Of a stretch of 64,000 bases of DNA, positions 36,437-45,698 are shown one piece after another. The stretch comes from JAAEPI01 sp965212145 (GTDB taxonomy: Bacteria > Bacteroidota > Bacteroidia > Cytophagales > Cyclobacteriaceae). Position numbers and translations under genes: made by a program. Below the pieces are notes generated by a model. It had not been told where the DNA came from, ran no database searches, and worked only from the letters and a program-made list of their open reading frames with translations. The stretch's first letter is position 1. Each line of letters begins with the position of its first letter. The stretch spans positions 1,174,070-1,238,069 of the forward strand of contig CBDBUY010000009.1 in assembly GCA_965212145.1 (NCBI GenBank). The letters run 5' to 3'.

Positions 36437-37423
36437 TTAAACAGTTTCAAATTTCTCTGCCGCGGCTCCTTTAAAAGATTCGCGGGGCTTCAAATTTAAT
36501 GTCTGGAACATTTCTTTGTCCTGATTCACATCTGGATTTGGGGTCGTTAGAAGTTCGTCCCCGGCAAAAATGGAATTGGCCCCTGCCAGGAAGCAAAGTG
36601 CCTGCTCTTCTACATTCATTCTAACGCGTCCGGCAGAAAGTCTGACCTGCGCTAGTGGCATAATGATTCTGGCGGTTGCGATCATACGAATCATCTCCCA
36701 AACGGAGACTCTTGGTTGTTCCGCTAGCGGTGTTCCCTCGACAGGAACCAAGGCATTCACCGGAACTGACTCAGGATGTTCGGGCAAAGTAGCCAATGTG
36801 TGCAACATCCCAATTCGGTCGTTCTCCGATTCACCAAGTCCAATGATTCCTCCTGAGCAAACTGAGATCTTGGCTTTTCTCACGTTTGAAAGTGTGTCAA
36901 GCCTGTCGTCGTAATTTCTGGTGGTGATAATTTCTTCGTAGTGTTCCTCGCTGGTATCGAGGTTGTGGTTGTAGGCATAAAGACCAGCGTCTTTTAATTT
37001 CTGCGCCTGCTCCTCCGAGAGCATTCCGAGTGTGCAGCAAACCTCCATATTGAGTTCGTTCACGCCTTTCACCATGTCCAGCACCTTGTCGAAATCCCGA
37101 TTATCTCGGACTTCCCTCCAGGCCGCTCCCATGCAAAAACGAGTACTCCCGTTTTCCTTGGCGGTCTTTGCCTTGGTCAATACATCGTCAACGTCCAATA
37201 GTTTATGCACCTTGACATCCGTATGATAGCGTGCAGCTTGCGGACAATAGGCACAATCCTCCGGACAGCCTCCTGTTTTTACTGAAAGCAGCGTACAAAC
37301 CTGAACCTCACTGGGATCGTTGTGCTCGCGGTGAACCGTGGCAGCCTGATAAATCAGCTCCATAATGGGCCGATTGAATATCTCTGAAATTTCTTCTCTG
37401 GTCCAGTCGTTTCGTACTTGCAT
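36437..37423 (-). CDS. bioB: Biotin synthase
   Basis: A radical-SAM enzyme that inserts sulfur into dethiobiotin. The 328 residues contain the CxxxCxxC cluster motif C53-PED-C57-AY-C60, followed by QAARYHT, the [12 protein letters not shown] motif (about 153-164) and the R in SAGRVRM that coordinates the second cluster. It lies four bases after sppA and 21 before the carbonic anhydrase gene. It is separated from bioF-bioD-bioA by three genes. Confidence 0.97.
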   Translation of the reverse strand: MQVRNDWTREEISEIFNRPIMELIYQAATVHREHNDPSEVQVCTLLSVKTGGCPEDCAYCPQAARYHTDVKVHKLLDVDDVLTKAKTAKENGSTRFCMGAAWREVRDNRDFDKVLDMVKGVNELNMEVCCTLGMLSEEQAQKLKDAGLYAYNHNLDTSEEHYEEIITTRNYDDRLDTLSNVRKAKISVCSGGIIGLGESENDRIGMLHTLATLPEHPESVPVNALVPVEGTPLAEQPRVSVWEMIRMIATARIIMPLAQVRLSAGRVRMNVEEQALCFLAGANSIFAGDELLTTPNPDVNQDKEMFQTLNLKPRESFKGAAAEKFETV

Positions 37424-37427
37424 AGGT

Positions 37428-39170
37428 TTATTTGATGTTCAACTCACCTGGCATCCGAGCCTGAATTCCTTCAAGTTGCTTGAACGCCTTGAGTTGTCTT
37501 TCGTATGGTGCAAGTATATGGTCTTTGGCAAAAATGCTCCGTGCCTGAGCGCCAAAATCCTCCATTAATTTCTCGAAAAAAGGTTTTTGTACAGGATACA
37601 TCTTTAATCCATAGCCCTCCAGTCCGGCAGCATCGGCAGCTAGCTTGATCGCGTCATCGTAACTTCCCAGGACATCCACTAATCCATTTTCTTTCGCTTG
37701 AATCCCACTCCAAACTCGTCCACCGGCTATATCCAGAACCTTCTCAACAGGCATTCCACGTCCTTCAGCGACCTTGGTCGTGAAAGTCCGATAGCCTTCT
37801 TCCACGCCATTCTGCATCATTTCCTTTTCATAAGGCGTCATCTCACGAGTCACCGTGATGAAATCAGAATAATCACCCGTGCCAACCACGTCATGGGTCA
37901 AGCCCAATTTGTTGTCCAGAAAGTTTTCAAAATTGAAAAGCATGCTGAATATCCCAATCGAACCGGTTATGGTATTCGGCTGTGCCACGATGGTATCAGC
38001 GGCCATGGCAATGTAATAGCCTCCTGAAGCCGCCACCCCGCCCATAGATGCAATGATTGGTTTCTCGCCTTTTGTGAGCATAACCTCTCGCCAGATCATA
38101 TCCGAGCCAAGAAGGCTTCCTCCTGGCGAATTAATACGTAGGACAATGGCCTTTACATTCTTGTCCTTTCGAGCCTTCCGTATGTGTCGGGCAAACTGCT
38201 CTCCACCAACTACCTCCTCATCTCCACTCGGGACAATCGCACCATTCGCAACGATAATCGCTACCTTCTCTTTTTTATATTCTAACTGCGACTTGACTAC
38301 TTTGGCATAATCCGAGACCTGGACAAACTTGATGTCCTTTTTTTCTTCCAAATCCAGTTGGTTCTTCATCACCGATTTCACTTCATCTTCGAAAACCACC
38401 GCATCGATCAACCCAAACTCCGCAGCATCTTCGGGAAATTGAATTTTCATTCCATCGGAGATCATCTCCAATTCAACAGTCGATACACCTCTTGAGGCAG
38501 AAACTTCTTCCAGGTATTTATCATAGATGGAATTGAGTAATTCTGCGTATTGGAGTCTATTCTCCTCGCTCATCTCGGTGCGTGTGTACGGCTCCACGTA
38601 GCTCTTGAAATCACCAACTCGGAAAATGACCGGCTCAATGTCCAGCTTGTCAAACATTCCCTTGTAAAACATCAGGTTAGCAGCTAATCCATTGAATTCC
38701 AAGGAGCCTTCTGGGTTAATGAAAACGGAATCGGAAACCGAAGCGATGTAATAATCTGCCTCACTGATGTAGTCACCATAGGTATAAACGAATTTCCCAG
38801 AACTCTTGAAGTCGATCAGCGCGTCACGAACCTCCTGTAGATGTGCAAAGCTGGCCATGAGGTATTTGGTCTCCATGTAAATCCCTTGGATGTTTTCGTC
38901 CTCCTTTGCTGCTTCGATGGACTTGATCACCTCTCTGATCCCTAGCTGGGACGGAGCATCTCCAAATACTTCATTCAAAGGATTCTCAATCACCTGCTCA
39001 ACCAACATTCCGCTCAAAGGAACATACAGCACAGAATTTGGTTTTACTTCCACTACCTTGTCTCCGGAAGCCGCCATGGCCCCAATGATGCCAAAAAGAA
39101 CAACGATTGCCAGGAAAGAGAAAATGACCAACCCAGTGATGGTGGCCAACATGTTTCTTAAAAATGCCAT
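37428..39170 (-). CDS. sppA: Signal peptide peptidase SppA, 67K type
   Basis: A 580-residue membrane-anchored serine protease that degrades cleaved signal peptides. One N-terminal TM (about 8-32), then two SppA repeats. The catalytic dyad is K189 in [12 protein letters not shown] (N-terminal half) and S382 in [13 protein letters not shown] (C-terminal half), as in E. coli. [12 protein letters not shown] is also conserved. First gene of the sppA-bioB-carbonic anhydrase operon. Confidence 0.95.
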   Translation of the reverse strand: MAFLRNMLATITGLVIFSFLAIVVLFGIIGAMAASGDKVVEVKPNSVLYVPLSGMLVEQVIENPLNEVFGDAPSQLGIREVIKSIEAAKEDENIQGIYMETKYLMASFAHLQEVRDALIDFKSSGKFVYTYGDYISEADYYIASVSDSVFINPEGSLEFNGLAANLMFYKGMFDKLDIEPVIFRVGDFKSYVEPYTRTEMSEENRLQYAELLNSIYDKYLEEVSASRGVSTVELEMISDGMKIQFPEDAAEFGLIDAVVFEDEVKSVMKNQLDLEEKKDIKFVQVSDYAKVVKSQLEYKKEKVAIIVANGAIVPSGDEEVVGGEQFARHIRKARKDKNVKAIVLRINSPGGSLLGSDMIWREVMLTKGEKPIIASMGGVAASGGYYIAMAADTIVAQPNTITGSIGIFSMLFNFENFLDNKLGLTHDVVGTGDYSDFITVTREMTPYEKEMMQNGVEEGYRTFTTKVAEGRGMPVEKVLDIAGGRVWSGIQAKENGLVDVLGSYDDAIKLAADAAGLEGYGLKMYPVQKPFFEKLMEDFGAQARSIFAKDHILAPYERQLKAFKQLEGIQARMPGELNIK

Positions 39171-39193
39171 TATAATGTCTTAGAAATGAGTTA

Positions 39194-39201
39194 CAAATGT
39201 A
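39194..39201 (-). promoter_or_regulatory. Candidate -7 box of the sppA operon
   Basis: Minus-strand TACATTTG matches TAnnTTTG and lies 23 bases before the sppA ATG, a sensible leader distance. No strong -33 TTTG at the expected spacing. Confidence 0.4.
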
Positions 39202-39254
39202 AACACCCAACACCTTTGCGGAACGATGTGGTTCAATTCCATTGACAGAATTAT

Positions 39255-39746
39255 ATGAGTGGCATTTTATTGTTGTTAGGAACTAACCTTGGAGACAGGC
39301 TCACAAACCTCCAAAAAGCCAAAGATCATTTGCTGGGGAATTTCATTCGAATCGTGAAAGAATCCTCTGTATATGAATCAGAACCCTGGGGAAAAAGTGA
39401 TCAGCCATGGTTTCTGAATAAGGTCGTGGAGGTGGAAACCGAAATGAACCCACACCGGTTACTCGAAACCTGCTTAGCCATCGAAACTGAAATGGGCCGT
39501 GAGCGAAAAGAAAAGTGGGGTGAACGTTTGATTGATATCGACATCCTCTTTTATCATGATCAGATTATCAATGAGCCAAGTCTAAAAATCCCTCACCCAG
39601 GCATTCCTGATCGTAGGTTTACATTGATGCCTCTAGCGGAGAAGTGGGGGGAGATGTTGCATCCAGTCTTAAATACTGAAATTAATAAGCTGCTTGATGG
39701 ATGTGGGGATCAACTCCATGTTTCGAAGTTAGATAGTGAGAAATGA
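39255..39746 (+). CDS. folK: 2-amino-4-hydroxy-6-hydroxymethyldihydropteridine diphosphokinase
   Basis: HPPK transfers pyrophosphate from ATP in folate synthesis. The 163 residues have GTNLGDRLTNL (8-18), SSVYESEPWG (about 37-46), and RLIDIDILFYHD with the magnesium-binding DxD pair, then HPGIPDRRFTLMPL. Its stop overlaps the next gene by four bases. Confidence 0.95.
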   Translation: MSGILLLLGTNLGDRLTNLQKAKDHLLGNFIRIVKESSVYESEPWGKSDQPWFLNKVVEVETEMNPHRLLETCLAIETEMGRERKEKWGERLIDIDILFYHDQIINEPSLKIPHPGIPDRRFTLMPLAEKWGEMLHPVLNTEINKLLDGCGDQLHVSKLDSEK

Positions 39747-40183
39747 CCAAAGAAAATGAATTAACGCTCAGACAAGGTCTTGAGAAATTCCAGGAGAAGA
39801 ACCTTAAAGTGCTTTCAGGCAAGTCAATTCCAAAGGAAGGTCAAGCATTCCTTGTGGCGCACGATGTGGCGCACGTAGTGTTTGGCTGTGATACGTCATT
39901 ATATGGAGAAGGAATCGTGAAAATCTGGACGACCTTTGGAACAAATCTGAGCATATGGAAAGTGATGAGAGGATACCGGCAGGCAAGTGCATTTGAATTG
40001 TCAAGGTCTTACAGCTTCCCTCATGTGGCAAAAAATATCTTGAGGTTATTAATAGCTATCCCGGTTACAATGCTGAGAGCTAAGCAAATGACCAAACCAT
40101 GGCCTTTTTACGACTATCAGGCTTACATAGATACGCCAATTGCCGAGATAAGAGCAGAGTATAAAATCAACATCTTTAGCTAA
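39743..40183 (+). CDS. Coq4-like protein with HDxxH-x11-E motif
   Basis: A 146-residue protein with H40-D41-x-x-H44 and E56, separated by exactly eleven residues (AHDVAHVVFGCDTSLYGE). This is the zinc/metal motif of Coq4, which in mitochondria removes C1 from ubiquinone precursors. Segments such as AFELSRSYSFPHV and RLLIAIPVTML (about 106-116) also fit a membrane-peripheral helical protein. Bacteroidota generally use menaquinone, so the role here is unclear. It is coupled to folK by an ATGA overlap. Assignment rests on the motif alone. Confidence 0.6.
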   Translation: MTKENELTLRQGLEKFQEKNLKVLSGKSIPKEGQAFLVAHDVAHVVFGCDTSLYGEGIVKIWTTFGTNLSIWKVMRGYRQASAFELSRSYSFPHVAKNILRLLIAIPVTMLRAKQMTKPWPFYDYQAYIDTPIAEIRAEYKINIFS

Positions 40184-40264
40184 AATCGAGTATCAGATAG
40201 TATTTCGAATAATTCAAAACAAAGATTTTCTATTTTTGTCATTGGGCTTATGCTTTGCTTAAAA

Positions 40265-40642
40265 ATGAATTGGAATATTACTCGGTATCTCTTAGTAACA
40301 TTGGTCTTAATGATTTCAATTGGCCCCTATTCTTGTGGGTTGGCCGATGATTTTGATATTCACGATGACTTGCCAGCCTCATACTTGGGATCTTGGGAGG
40401 AAACTAGTGGAATTAAAGTGGAGTTAAATGCGAACAGCATTACATATGATGGAAATTATTTCGAATTCGAAGTTGTTTCAAAACTTCCAAATCAAGGAAG
40501 TGCTGTTTTTGGTGCAGATACAGATGACCCGGATTTTGAGGCCGATTTCTATTTTAAACAGCCTAATGGTGTTGATCAACTGGAAATCTCTTTGACAAAT
40601 GCCCCAGATGATTTCATCACTTATTTTAGGCCGTTAGATTAA
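40265..40642 (+). CDS. Hypothetical exported protein
   Basis: A 125-residue protein starting MNWNITRYLLVTLVLMISIG, a good signal peptide, followed by PYSCGLADD; the Cys is near a weak lipobox. The mature part (Asp/Asn rich, e.g. DDFDIHDDLPASYLGSWEET) resembles small lipocalin-like Bacteroidota proteins in which a GSW motif begins the barrel. ATG at 40250 is an alternative start. I cannot name it. Confidence 0.5.
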   Translation: MNWNITRYLLVTLVLMISIGPYSCGLADDFDIHDDLPASYLGSWEETSGIKVELNANSITYDGNYFEFEVVSKLPNQGSAVFGADTDDPDFEADFYFKQPNGVDQLEISLTNAPDDFITYFRPLD

Positions 40643-40644
40643 AG

Positions 40645-41013
40645 TTACCCCACCTTCTTCTCGCCTTCTGCCCCGCCTTTGTTGCGACGACCTGCTCGTT
40701 CCATTGGCATTTTGGATTGCATGATAAGTTGACTGGCTGCCTTACTCAACAGGTCTTCATTGCCATTGTAGGTAATTCCCAGTTTCTTCAGATCAGTTAT
40801 GATTGTGGCGTAGGCCTCCACTCTGGCTGAAGAAAAGCTCTCTGGATGCTGCAAGTAAACGGCCTCTATCACGCTGAGCGAACTTTTCAACAACGAATAC
40901 AACTTCTCCGAAATGTTTCGTGGCAATCGATTGATAGGGTGATATAGCTCTGGGAGTATCTCTTTGAGTTTCTCAAAATGCTCCTCCAATGCAGGGTTCT
41001 TGTCCTTTCTCAT
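40645..41013 (-). CDS. Hypothetical protein in the ku operon
   Basis: A 122-residue, highly charged, probably all-helical protein with no membrane segment and a basic C-terminus (ERAGRRNKGGAEGEKKVG) that could bind nucleic acid. It overlaps the TPR gene by four bases, so it is the third gene of the ku operon. I do not recognise a family. Confidence 0.6.
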   Translation of the reverse strand: MRKDKNPALEEHFEKLKEILPELYHPINRLPRNISEKLYSLLKSSLSVIEAVYLQHPESFSSARVEAYATIITDLKKLGITYNGNEDLLSKAASQLIMQSKMPMERAGRRNKGGAEGEKKVG

Positions 41014-41609
41014 TGCGCGATGGCTTTTAAGGTGGTGATTAGTTCTTGTGCCTTGTCGAGATCCGCATCTGGGCTCAACTCCACATATTTGTTGATGCAG
41101 GCAACCGCACGCTTGTATTCTTTCAGTGAAATCAGAACAAGCCCAAGGTTGTAGTGTCCGTTTGGGTATTCTGGCTCTATCTCAGTGGCCAACTCATAAT
41201 GTGCTTTGGCCAACTCAAAATTGCCTATATCCGAATAGACATTGCCGAGATTATAATGCGCTTCAAAATGTCGTGGGCTCTTCTGCAAGCATTTCGTCAG
41301 ATAATTCACTGCAGCGATGTTGTCTCTCTGAGAGGACTTTAAAACAGCCAGATTACAGTAGGCATCTTCGAGACATTCTTCGTTTTCAATGGCTAGTAAG
41401 TAAAATTTCTCCGCTTCAGGATCTCCATTCTCGTCTCGTTTCAGCGCTTCTTCAAAGAATGACTTATCACCGGGCAGGCTAATAATTTTTCCCTGATCGA
41501 ACAGGTTCAATTGACCAAATTCCTCCAGGTCCGGTTTTCGCCTTTTGCGAATCCGGCGATTGCCGAACTTCTCCGGCGCACGAACTGGGAATTTGATGAT
41601 CTTAGCCAT
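41010..41609 (-). CDS. TPR protein in the ku operon
   Basis: A 199-residue protein with a basic N-terminus (KFGNRRIRKRRKPDLEEF, about 15-32) and three to four TPR units (about 50-195), e.g. AHYNLGNVYSDIGNFELAKA and GHYNLGLVLISLKEYKRAVA. No signal peptide. Its ATG shares one base with the ku stop codon (TAATG), so the two are translationally coupled; this suggests a helper or scaffold in DNA end joining, which is inference. Confidence 0.85.
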   Translation of the reverse strand: MAKIIKFPVRAPEKFGNRRIRKRRKPDLEEFGQLNLFDQGKIISLPGDKSFFEEALKRDENGDPEAEKFYLLAIENEECLEDAYCNLAVLKSSQRDNIAAVNYLTKCLQKSPRHFEAHYNLGNVYSDIGNFELAKAHYELATEIEPEYPNGHYNLGLVLISLKEYKRAVACINKYVELSPDADLDKAQELITTLKAIAQ

Positions 41610-42466
41610 TAACTAGCTTTTCTTGCTTTAGTCTCTCTCTCCTCAGATTTCTCATTTTTCTTCTTCCCGGAGGCCTTCTCCATTGGTTTTTTACTCTCTT
41701 TAGCCTGATCAATACTTGCCTTTAAGGCAGTCATGATATCTACCACCTCGTGTTCTTCTTCTTGCATCATGACGACCTCTTTACCCTCGATCTTCGCATC
41801 AATCATCTCCTTTAAGGCTTCATTATACTTATCCTCCATTTTGATGTCCTTGAACTTCTTGGTCATGGAATCAATCAGTACGTCGGCCATTTTTAGCTGA
41901 TCCGGATCCGCCTCTATATCAGGTGTGACATTCGGAACTTGTGTGATCGAACGAACCTCCTCGGGATATCTGAGTTTATACATCAAAATACCGCTCTCAT
42001 GTGGTGTCAAAAGCACCATGCTCTCACGGTCTCTTAGAACAACTTTGGCCACTCCCACCTTGCCGGACTTTCTCAAAGCTTCCGTAAGGAGCGCGTACGT
42101 TTTGGCAGCAACTTCTCCATCAGGTCCGGCGAAATAAGGCGCATCGAATAACGTGTGATGGACTTCTTTGGCGTCCACGAATCCTTCGATTTCTATCAAT
42201 CGAGTACTCTTTAACTTCACTTTGCTGAAATCATCGTTATCTACAATCACGAATTGGCCAGGCTCATATTGATACCCCTTGACAATATCTTCTTGCCGCA
42301 GAACATCACCTGTAATCTTGTCTCGCTTCTCATATTTCACCGGATTGTTGGTTTCCTTAGATAACAAATTGAAGCTCAACTTCTGAGCTGTGTCAATTGC
42401 ATTGTAAATCCTGATTGGGATGGTCACCAACGAAAACTGAATATGTCCTTTCCAGATAGCACGCAT
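41609..42466 (-). CDS. ku: Non-homologous end joining protein Ku
   Basis: Bacterial Ku binds DNA double-strand ends as a homodimer and recruits LigD. The 285-residue protein opens with AIWKGHIQFSLVTIPIRIYN (3-22) and has SFNLLSKETN, VKYEKRDKITGDVL, GYQYEPGQFVIVDNDDF and the bridge/arm region, all standard. A lysine-rich tail (KESKKPMEKASGKKKNEKSE, about 257-276) is typical of Ku C-termini and binds DNA. LigD is encoded 3.4 kb upstream on the same strand. First gene of a three-gene operon. Confidence 0.97.
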   Translation of the reverse strand: MRAIWKGHIQFSLVTIPIRIYNAIDTAQKLSFNLLSKETNNPVKYEKRDKITGDVLRQEDIVKGYQYEPGQFVIVDNDDFSKVKLKSTRLIEIEGFVDAKEVHHTLFDAPYFAGPDGEVAAKTYALLTEALRKSGKVGVAKVVLRDRESMVLLTPHESGILMYKLRYPEEVRSITQVPNVTPDIEADPDQLKMADVLIDSMTKKFKDIKMEDKYNEALKEMIDAKIEGKEVVMMQEEEHEVVDIMTALKASIDQAKESKKPMEKASGKKKNEKSEERETKARKAS

Positions 42467-42793
42467 AGTTCAAAGGTAGATTTTATCAGAAGCAATTTAA
42501 TTAAATCAAGCAATATTCTTGTTTAATACATATGTCTTAATATACTGATTTAAAGATATTTAAGCTGAAAAACTTAATTGTTCTCAATAATGAAACAGCT
42601 ATCAGTTAATTAGAAGAACATTTCTGTCCCGGGGGGCAGTAGCTGTTGCTAATATGACACTGATATTCTCAAAATGAGAATCCAGAAGGATTACCAAATT
42701 TTTATTACCCACTGACAATCAACTGCTTATGCCCTGCGGCAAGGTTTTTCCTTCTGTCTAAGCGAATTTTTAAAACCAAAAACAATTAATCAA
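42467..42793. other. Intergenic region between ku and a lipoprotein gene
   Basis: A 327-base divergent region without a gene. It is AT-rich near ku and near the lipoprotein start, with a GC-rich CCCGGGGGGC patch at about 42629-42638. The main structured part is the perfect 7-3-7 palindrome at 42665-42681. A long untranslated leader for the lipoprotein is likely. Confidence 0.6.
42665..42681. promoter_or_regulatory. Perfect 7-3-7 palindrome, possible operator
   Basis: ATTCTCA-AAA-TGAGAAT lies 113 bases upstream of the lipoprotein start. The symmetry and size suit a dimeric regulator binding site. The distance is somewhat large for a repressor unless the promoter is nearby. Confidence 0.4.
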
Positions 42794-43249
42794 ATGAAAA
42801 CGAACCATACACACTTAAATACAATGTTGAAATCTGTTTTTGCACTAGGATTATCGGTCATTCTCATTTCAAGCTGTGCTACTACAGACAAGAAGAATCA
42901 GGATGAAAATAGTGATCAGATTTCCGAAACCATTAAAACTGAAAAAGACTACATGAAAACTGAACTCGAAGAATTGAATACCAAATTGGATAAGCAACTG
43001 GAAACCATTGAAGAAAAGTTGATGGATGCCAACTTCGCCGCTCGTGACGAACTAGCCGAAGTTAGAAATGATCTGGAGCAGACTCAAGCAAGCATTAATG
43101 ACGCACTAGACAAAATCGAGAACTCAACAGAGGACACTTGGGAGGACACCAAAGCGGCTGTCGAGAAAACCTCTAATAAAGTGAAATCTGAAATGAAATC
43201 CTTCGCTGAAAAAGTAGAAGAAAAGCTTTCAGGAGACTCTGAAGGATAA
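42794..43249 (+). CDS. Coiled-coil lipoprotein
   Basis: A 151-residue protein with a signal peptide and lipobox (LISSC, Cys at about 28), followed by an almost wholly helical Glu/Lys/Asp-rich coiled coil (about 45-145), e.g. LEELNTKLDKQLETIEEKLM. It looks like an Lpp/YtxH-style envelope stress protein. The long leader and the strong terminator suggest a highly expressed or regulated monocistronic gene. Specific function unknown. Confidence 0.75.
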   Translation: MKTNHTHLNTMLKSVFALGLSVILISSCATTDKKNQDENSDQISETIKTEKDYMKTELEELNTKLDKQLETIEEKLMDANFAARDELAEVRNDLEQTQASINDALDKIENSTEDTWEDTKAAVEKTSNKVKSEMKSFAEKVEEKLSGDSEG

Positions 43250-43269
43250 TAATACCAACATACATCAAC

Positions 43270-43300
43270 AAATAAGGCCACCCATCGGTGGCCTTATTTG
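43270..43300 (+). terminator. Strong rho-independent terminator of the lipoprotein gene
   Basis: Perfect 13-bp stem AAATAAGGCCACC / GGTGGCCTTATTT with loop CATC. It overlaps an in-frame TTG at 43298 that would otherwise extend the next gene, so that start is rejected. Confidence 0.88.
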
Positions 43301-43342
43301 TTGAATAGTATTACTTACGTTTGTCAAAATCAATCCGACGAA

Positions 43343-43813
43343 ATGAAAGCTGCCAGTCTTGCAGAAATAAAACGTGAACTAAAGAACCTTGACCAAGAGC
43401 AAATCTTACAACTATGTCTTAGACTTGGTCGCTTCAAAAAAGACAACAAGGAGCTCCTAACCTACTTGCTTTTCGAAGCGGCTGATGAGGATACCTACGT
43501 CTCATCCATCAAAACCTACATAGAAGATTCCTTTGAAGAAATTAATACCTCGAATTTGTATTACTCAAAGAAGGGTCTACGCAAAGTCCTGAGAAACGTG
43601 ACCAAAATGATTCGTTATTCTGGCAACAAACAAACTGAAGTCGAAGTGCTCATTCACTTCTGCAGAGTGCTGAAAGAATCATCCATCGAAATTGACAAGA
43701 GCATTCAATTGACCAACCTTTATGATCGTCAGATTGAGAAAATCAAAAAGGCTTTAAGTCATCTGCACGAAGATTTACAGGCAGATTATTTATGGGAGTT
43801 GGACAGTCTTTAA
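43343..43813 (+). CDS. Hypothetical helical protein
   Basis: Starting at ATG 43343 the protein has 156 residues; a TTG 45 bases upstream is inside the terminator. It is soluble, predicted helical, with no cysteine-rich or catalytic motif I recognise: KAASLAEIKRELKNLDQEQI at the start and QADYLWELDSL at the end. It converges with the ABC ATPase gene, the ends overlapping by four bases. The TYLLFEAADEDTYVSSIK segment hints at a HEAT-like or DUF-type helical fold. Confidence 0.6.
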   Translation: MKAASLAEIKRELKNLDQEQILQLCLRLGRFKKDNKELLTYLLFEAADEDTYVSSIKTYIEDSFEEINTSNLYYSKKGLRKVLRNVTKMIRYSGNKQTEVEVLIHFCRVLKESSIEIDKSIQLTNLYDRQIEKIKKALSHLHEDLQADYLWELDSL

Positions 43814-44760
43814 GGCTTAAGTCTCAAGGTTAGCCCCTGCCCTACTTGGTGTTCGTTCGGCTTGGATAAAATTGTGATTTCATCGCTTTTCGTAGAAACC
43901 ATCACCTCATCGTATCCCCCATAATAGGATAATGATTTCACCTCACCCGGAACTCCCACACTACTAATCTCAAAATGCTCAGGGCGGACTATCGCCTTGC
44001 CATCAACAACTGTGAATCGAGCTGAATCTACTTTCCACAAATCGGCCGTCACGTAACTATAGGTTCCGAATAATCCCGCCACATACGTACTTGCTGGTCT
44101 TTCGTAGATGTCCTCTCCTTTACCCTCTTGCACAATCTCACCGCTTCTTAAAACCAGAACCCGCTCCGCCCACGACAAAACGTCCTTCGGGTCATGAACC
44201 ACCAAAGCGATGGTAGTTCCCAGCTCTCTCTCAACCACATCCAGAACACTTCGAATAATTCGCTTGTGATTGAAGTCCAAATTTGAAAAAGGCTCATCCA
44301 GAAGAAGGACTTCAGGTGATCTGAGCAAGAGATTTGCAAGTGCCACGCGTTGTTTCTCGCCACCCGAAAGCTCTCTTGTATCTCGGTTTAGGAGATTTGA
44401 AATTTGGCAGGCGTCATACACTTTTCCCGCATCCTCTGAATCATTCAGATACGGATCATCCAAGTGCTCGAAAACGGTCTTGAACTTGGGTAATTCGAAA
44501 TGCTGTGACAAATAAGCTATTGATTCATGTCCAGGAATCAACATATCAGATGGGTTTTTCAATTTTTCGCCTTTGAAGCTTACGTGCCCTTCATCCGGCT
44601 CAATCAACCCGGCCATCATTTTTAACAAGGTGGATTTACCTGAACCAGTCTCCCCCACAATTCCAAGCCGATCTCCTTTGCCGATGTTTAGGGAAATGGG
44701 TAATCCCTGATCTGAGCTTTGTCGCTTCAAAACAGAGTTTACAGAAAGGAGTGGCTCCAT
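43810..44760 (-). CDS. ABC transporter ATP-binding protein
   Basis: A 316-residue ABC ATPase with Walker A G36-ETGSGKST, signature LSGGEKQR (about 133-140), Walker B VLLLDEPFSNLD (about 154-165) and switch His in LVVHDPKD. Residues about 235-316 form a C-terminal beta domain like TOBE/MOP regulatory domains of importers (PotA/ModC/FbpC). No permease is adjacent; the FetB-like permease at 50304 is on the other strand 5.5 kb away and is normally served by a shorter ATPase, so its partner is unknown. Confidence 0.88.
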   Translation of the reverse strand: MEPLLSVNSVLKRQSSDQGLPISLNIGKGDRLGIVGETGSGKSTLLKMMAGLIEPDEGHVSFKGEKLKNPSDMLIPGHESIAYLSQHFELPKFKTVFEHLDDPYLNDSEDAGKVYDACQISNLLNRDTRELSGGEKQRVALANLLLRSPEVLLLDEPFSNLDFNHKRIIRSVLDVVERELGTTIALVVHDPKDVLSWAERVLVLRSGEIVQEGKGEDIYERPASTYVAGLFGTYSYVTADLWKVDSARFTVVDGKAIVRPEHFEISSVGVPGEVKSLSYYGGYDEVMVSTKSDEITILSKPNEHQVGQGLTLRLKP

Positions 44761-44789
44761 GTTATCGATTAATACCCCCGAAACAATAT

Positions 44790-45647
44790 CTACTTCAAAA
44801 TCTCCCGAATATTCGCTTCAATCTTCTCGGAAAGACTGTCGGTCGGAAGATCGTTAATGTCCGCACCAAATGGATCCTCGATTTCTTCAGCCAAAAGCTC
44901 AATACTCATCAACACATAAAAAAGTAGTCCCTGAATCAGGATGGTCCAATAGCCGAAGTGCGGCATAAACGCAAATGGCAAGGTGACCATGTAAATAACA
45001 ATGAACTTCTTCGTGAAAATGCTATACGAGTATGGAATGGGCGTATTACGAATCCTCTCGCAAACGCCAGTGATATCTGTCAGAGACATCACCTGGTTAT
45101 CCAACACCCTATACTGTTCCGCGTCAATTACATCTTCCTTTTTCAGCTCATTGACCATCGACACAATCTTTTTAGCAATGGTATTTGGCTTATGATCTAG
45201 CATTTCAATATCCAACGAGGTTTTCAGCTTGTCAGCATCCTCTTGCGGGACGCCACTTCGCAGGTGTTCTTTTAATGTCTTCGGATAAGCAGCAATGCAT
45301 TCTGTTAATGCACTATAATGTTTATGATCCTTTGGAACCATCGCGGCGATCTTGAAAGAAAGATTCCGACTGTTGTTGACCAACGCACCCCATGTCTTTC
45401 GTCCCTCCCACCATCGATCGTATGCACCATTGCTCCTGAATACCAGGAAGAACCCCAAGACCATCCCCATGATGCTATGGACGGCTGTAGTTCCCTCGTA
45501 CTCAATCTCGTAATGATGAAATGCAAAAACCAGTGCACTGGTGTATACGGTCATTGCGATGAACCCAGAGGCCAACTTTGATAGGATGTGACGTGTGTAC
45601 TTCTCAGCGAAGAGACTAAGCCAGTTCTGTGTATTATGGTTGATCAT
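44790..45647 (-). CDS. Bestrophin-family ion channel
   Basis: A 285-residue membrane protein of the UPF0187/bestrophin family, forming pentameric anion or cation channels. Visible features are the early helix (about 25-45), FRSNGAYDRWWEGRKTWGALVNNSRNL (split about 71-97) and the C-terminal EEIEDPFGADINDLPTD, a calcium-clasp-like stretch conserved in the family. It is 29 bases from the ABC ATPase gene and probably shares a transcript with it. Confidence 0.92.
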   Translation of the reverse strand: MINHNTQNWLSLFAEKYTRHILSKLASGFIAMTVYTSALVFAFHHYEIEYEGTTAVHSIMGMVLGFFLVFRSNGAYDRWWEGRKTWGALVNNSRNLSFKIAAMVPKDHKHYSALTECIAAYPKTLKEHLRSGVPQEDADKLKTSLDIEMLDHKPNTIAKKIVSMVNELKKEDVIDAEQYRVLDNQVMSLTDITGVCERIRNTPIPYSYSIFTKKFIVIYMVTLPFAFMPHFGYWTILIQGLLFYVLMSIELLAEEIEDPFGADINDLPTDSLSEKIEANIREILK

Positions 45648-45698
45648 AAGTGCTAAAATAAGGGCACTTTAGACATGATTCGGCTAACTCAGAAGTTT

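Noticed and set aside
43298..43342. TTG start of the hypothetical helical protein
   Set aside because: It lies within the terminator hairpin of the lipoprotein gene; ATG at 43343 gives a natural N-terminus.
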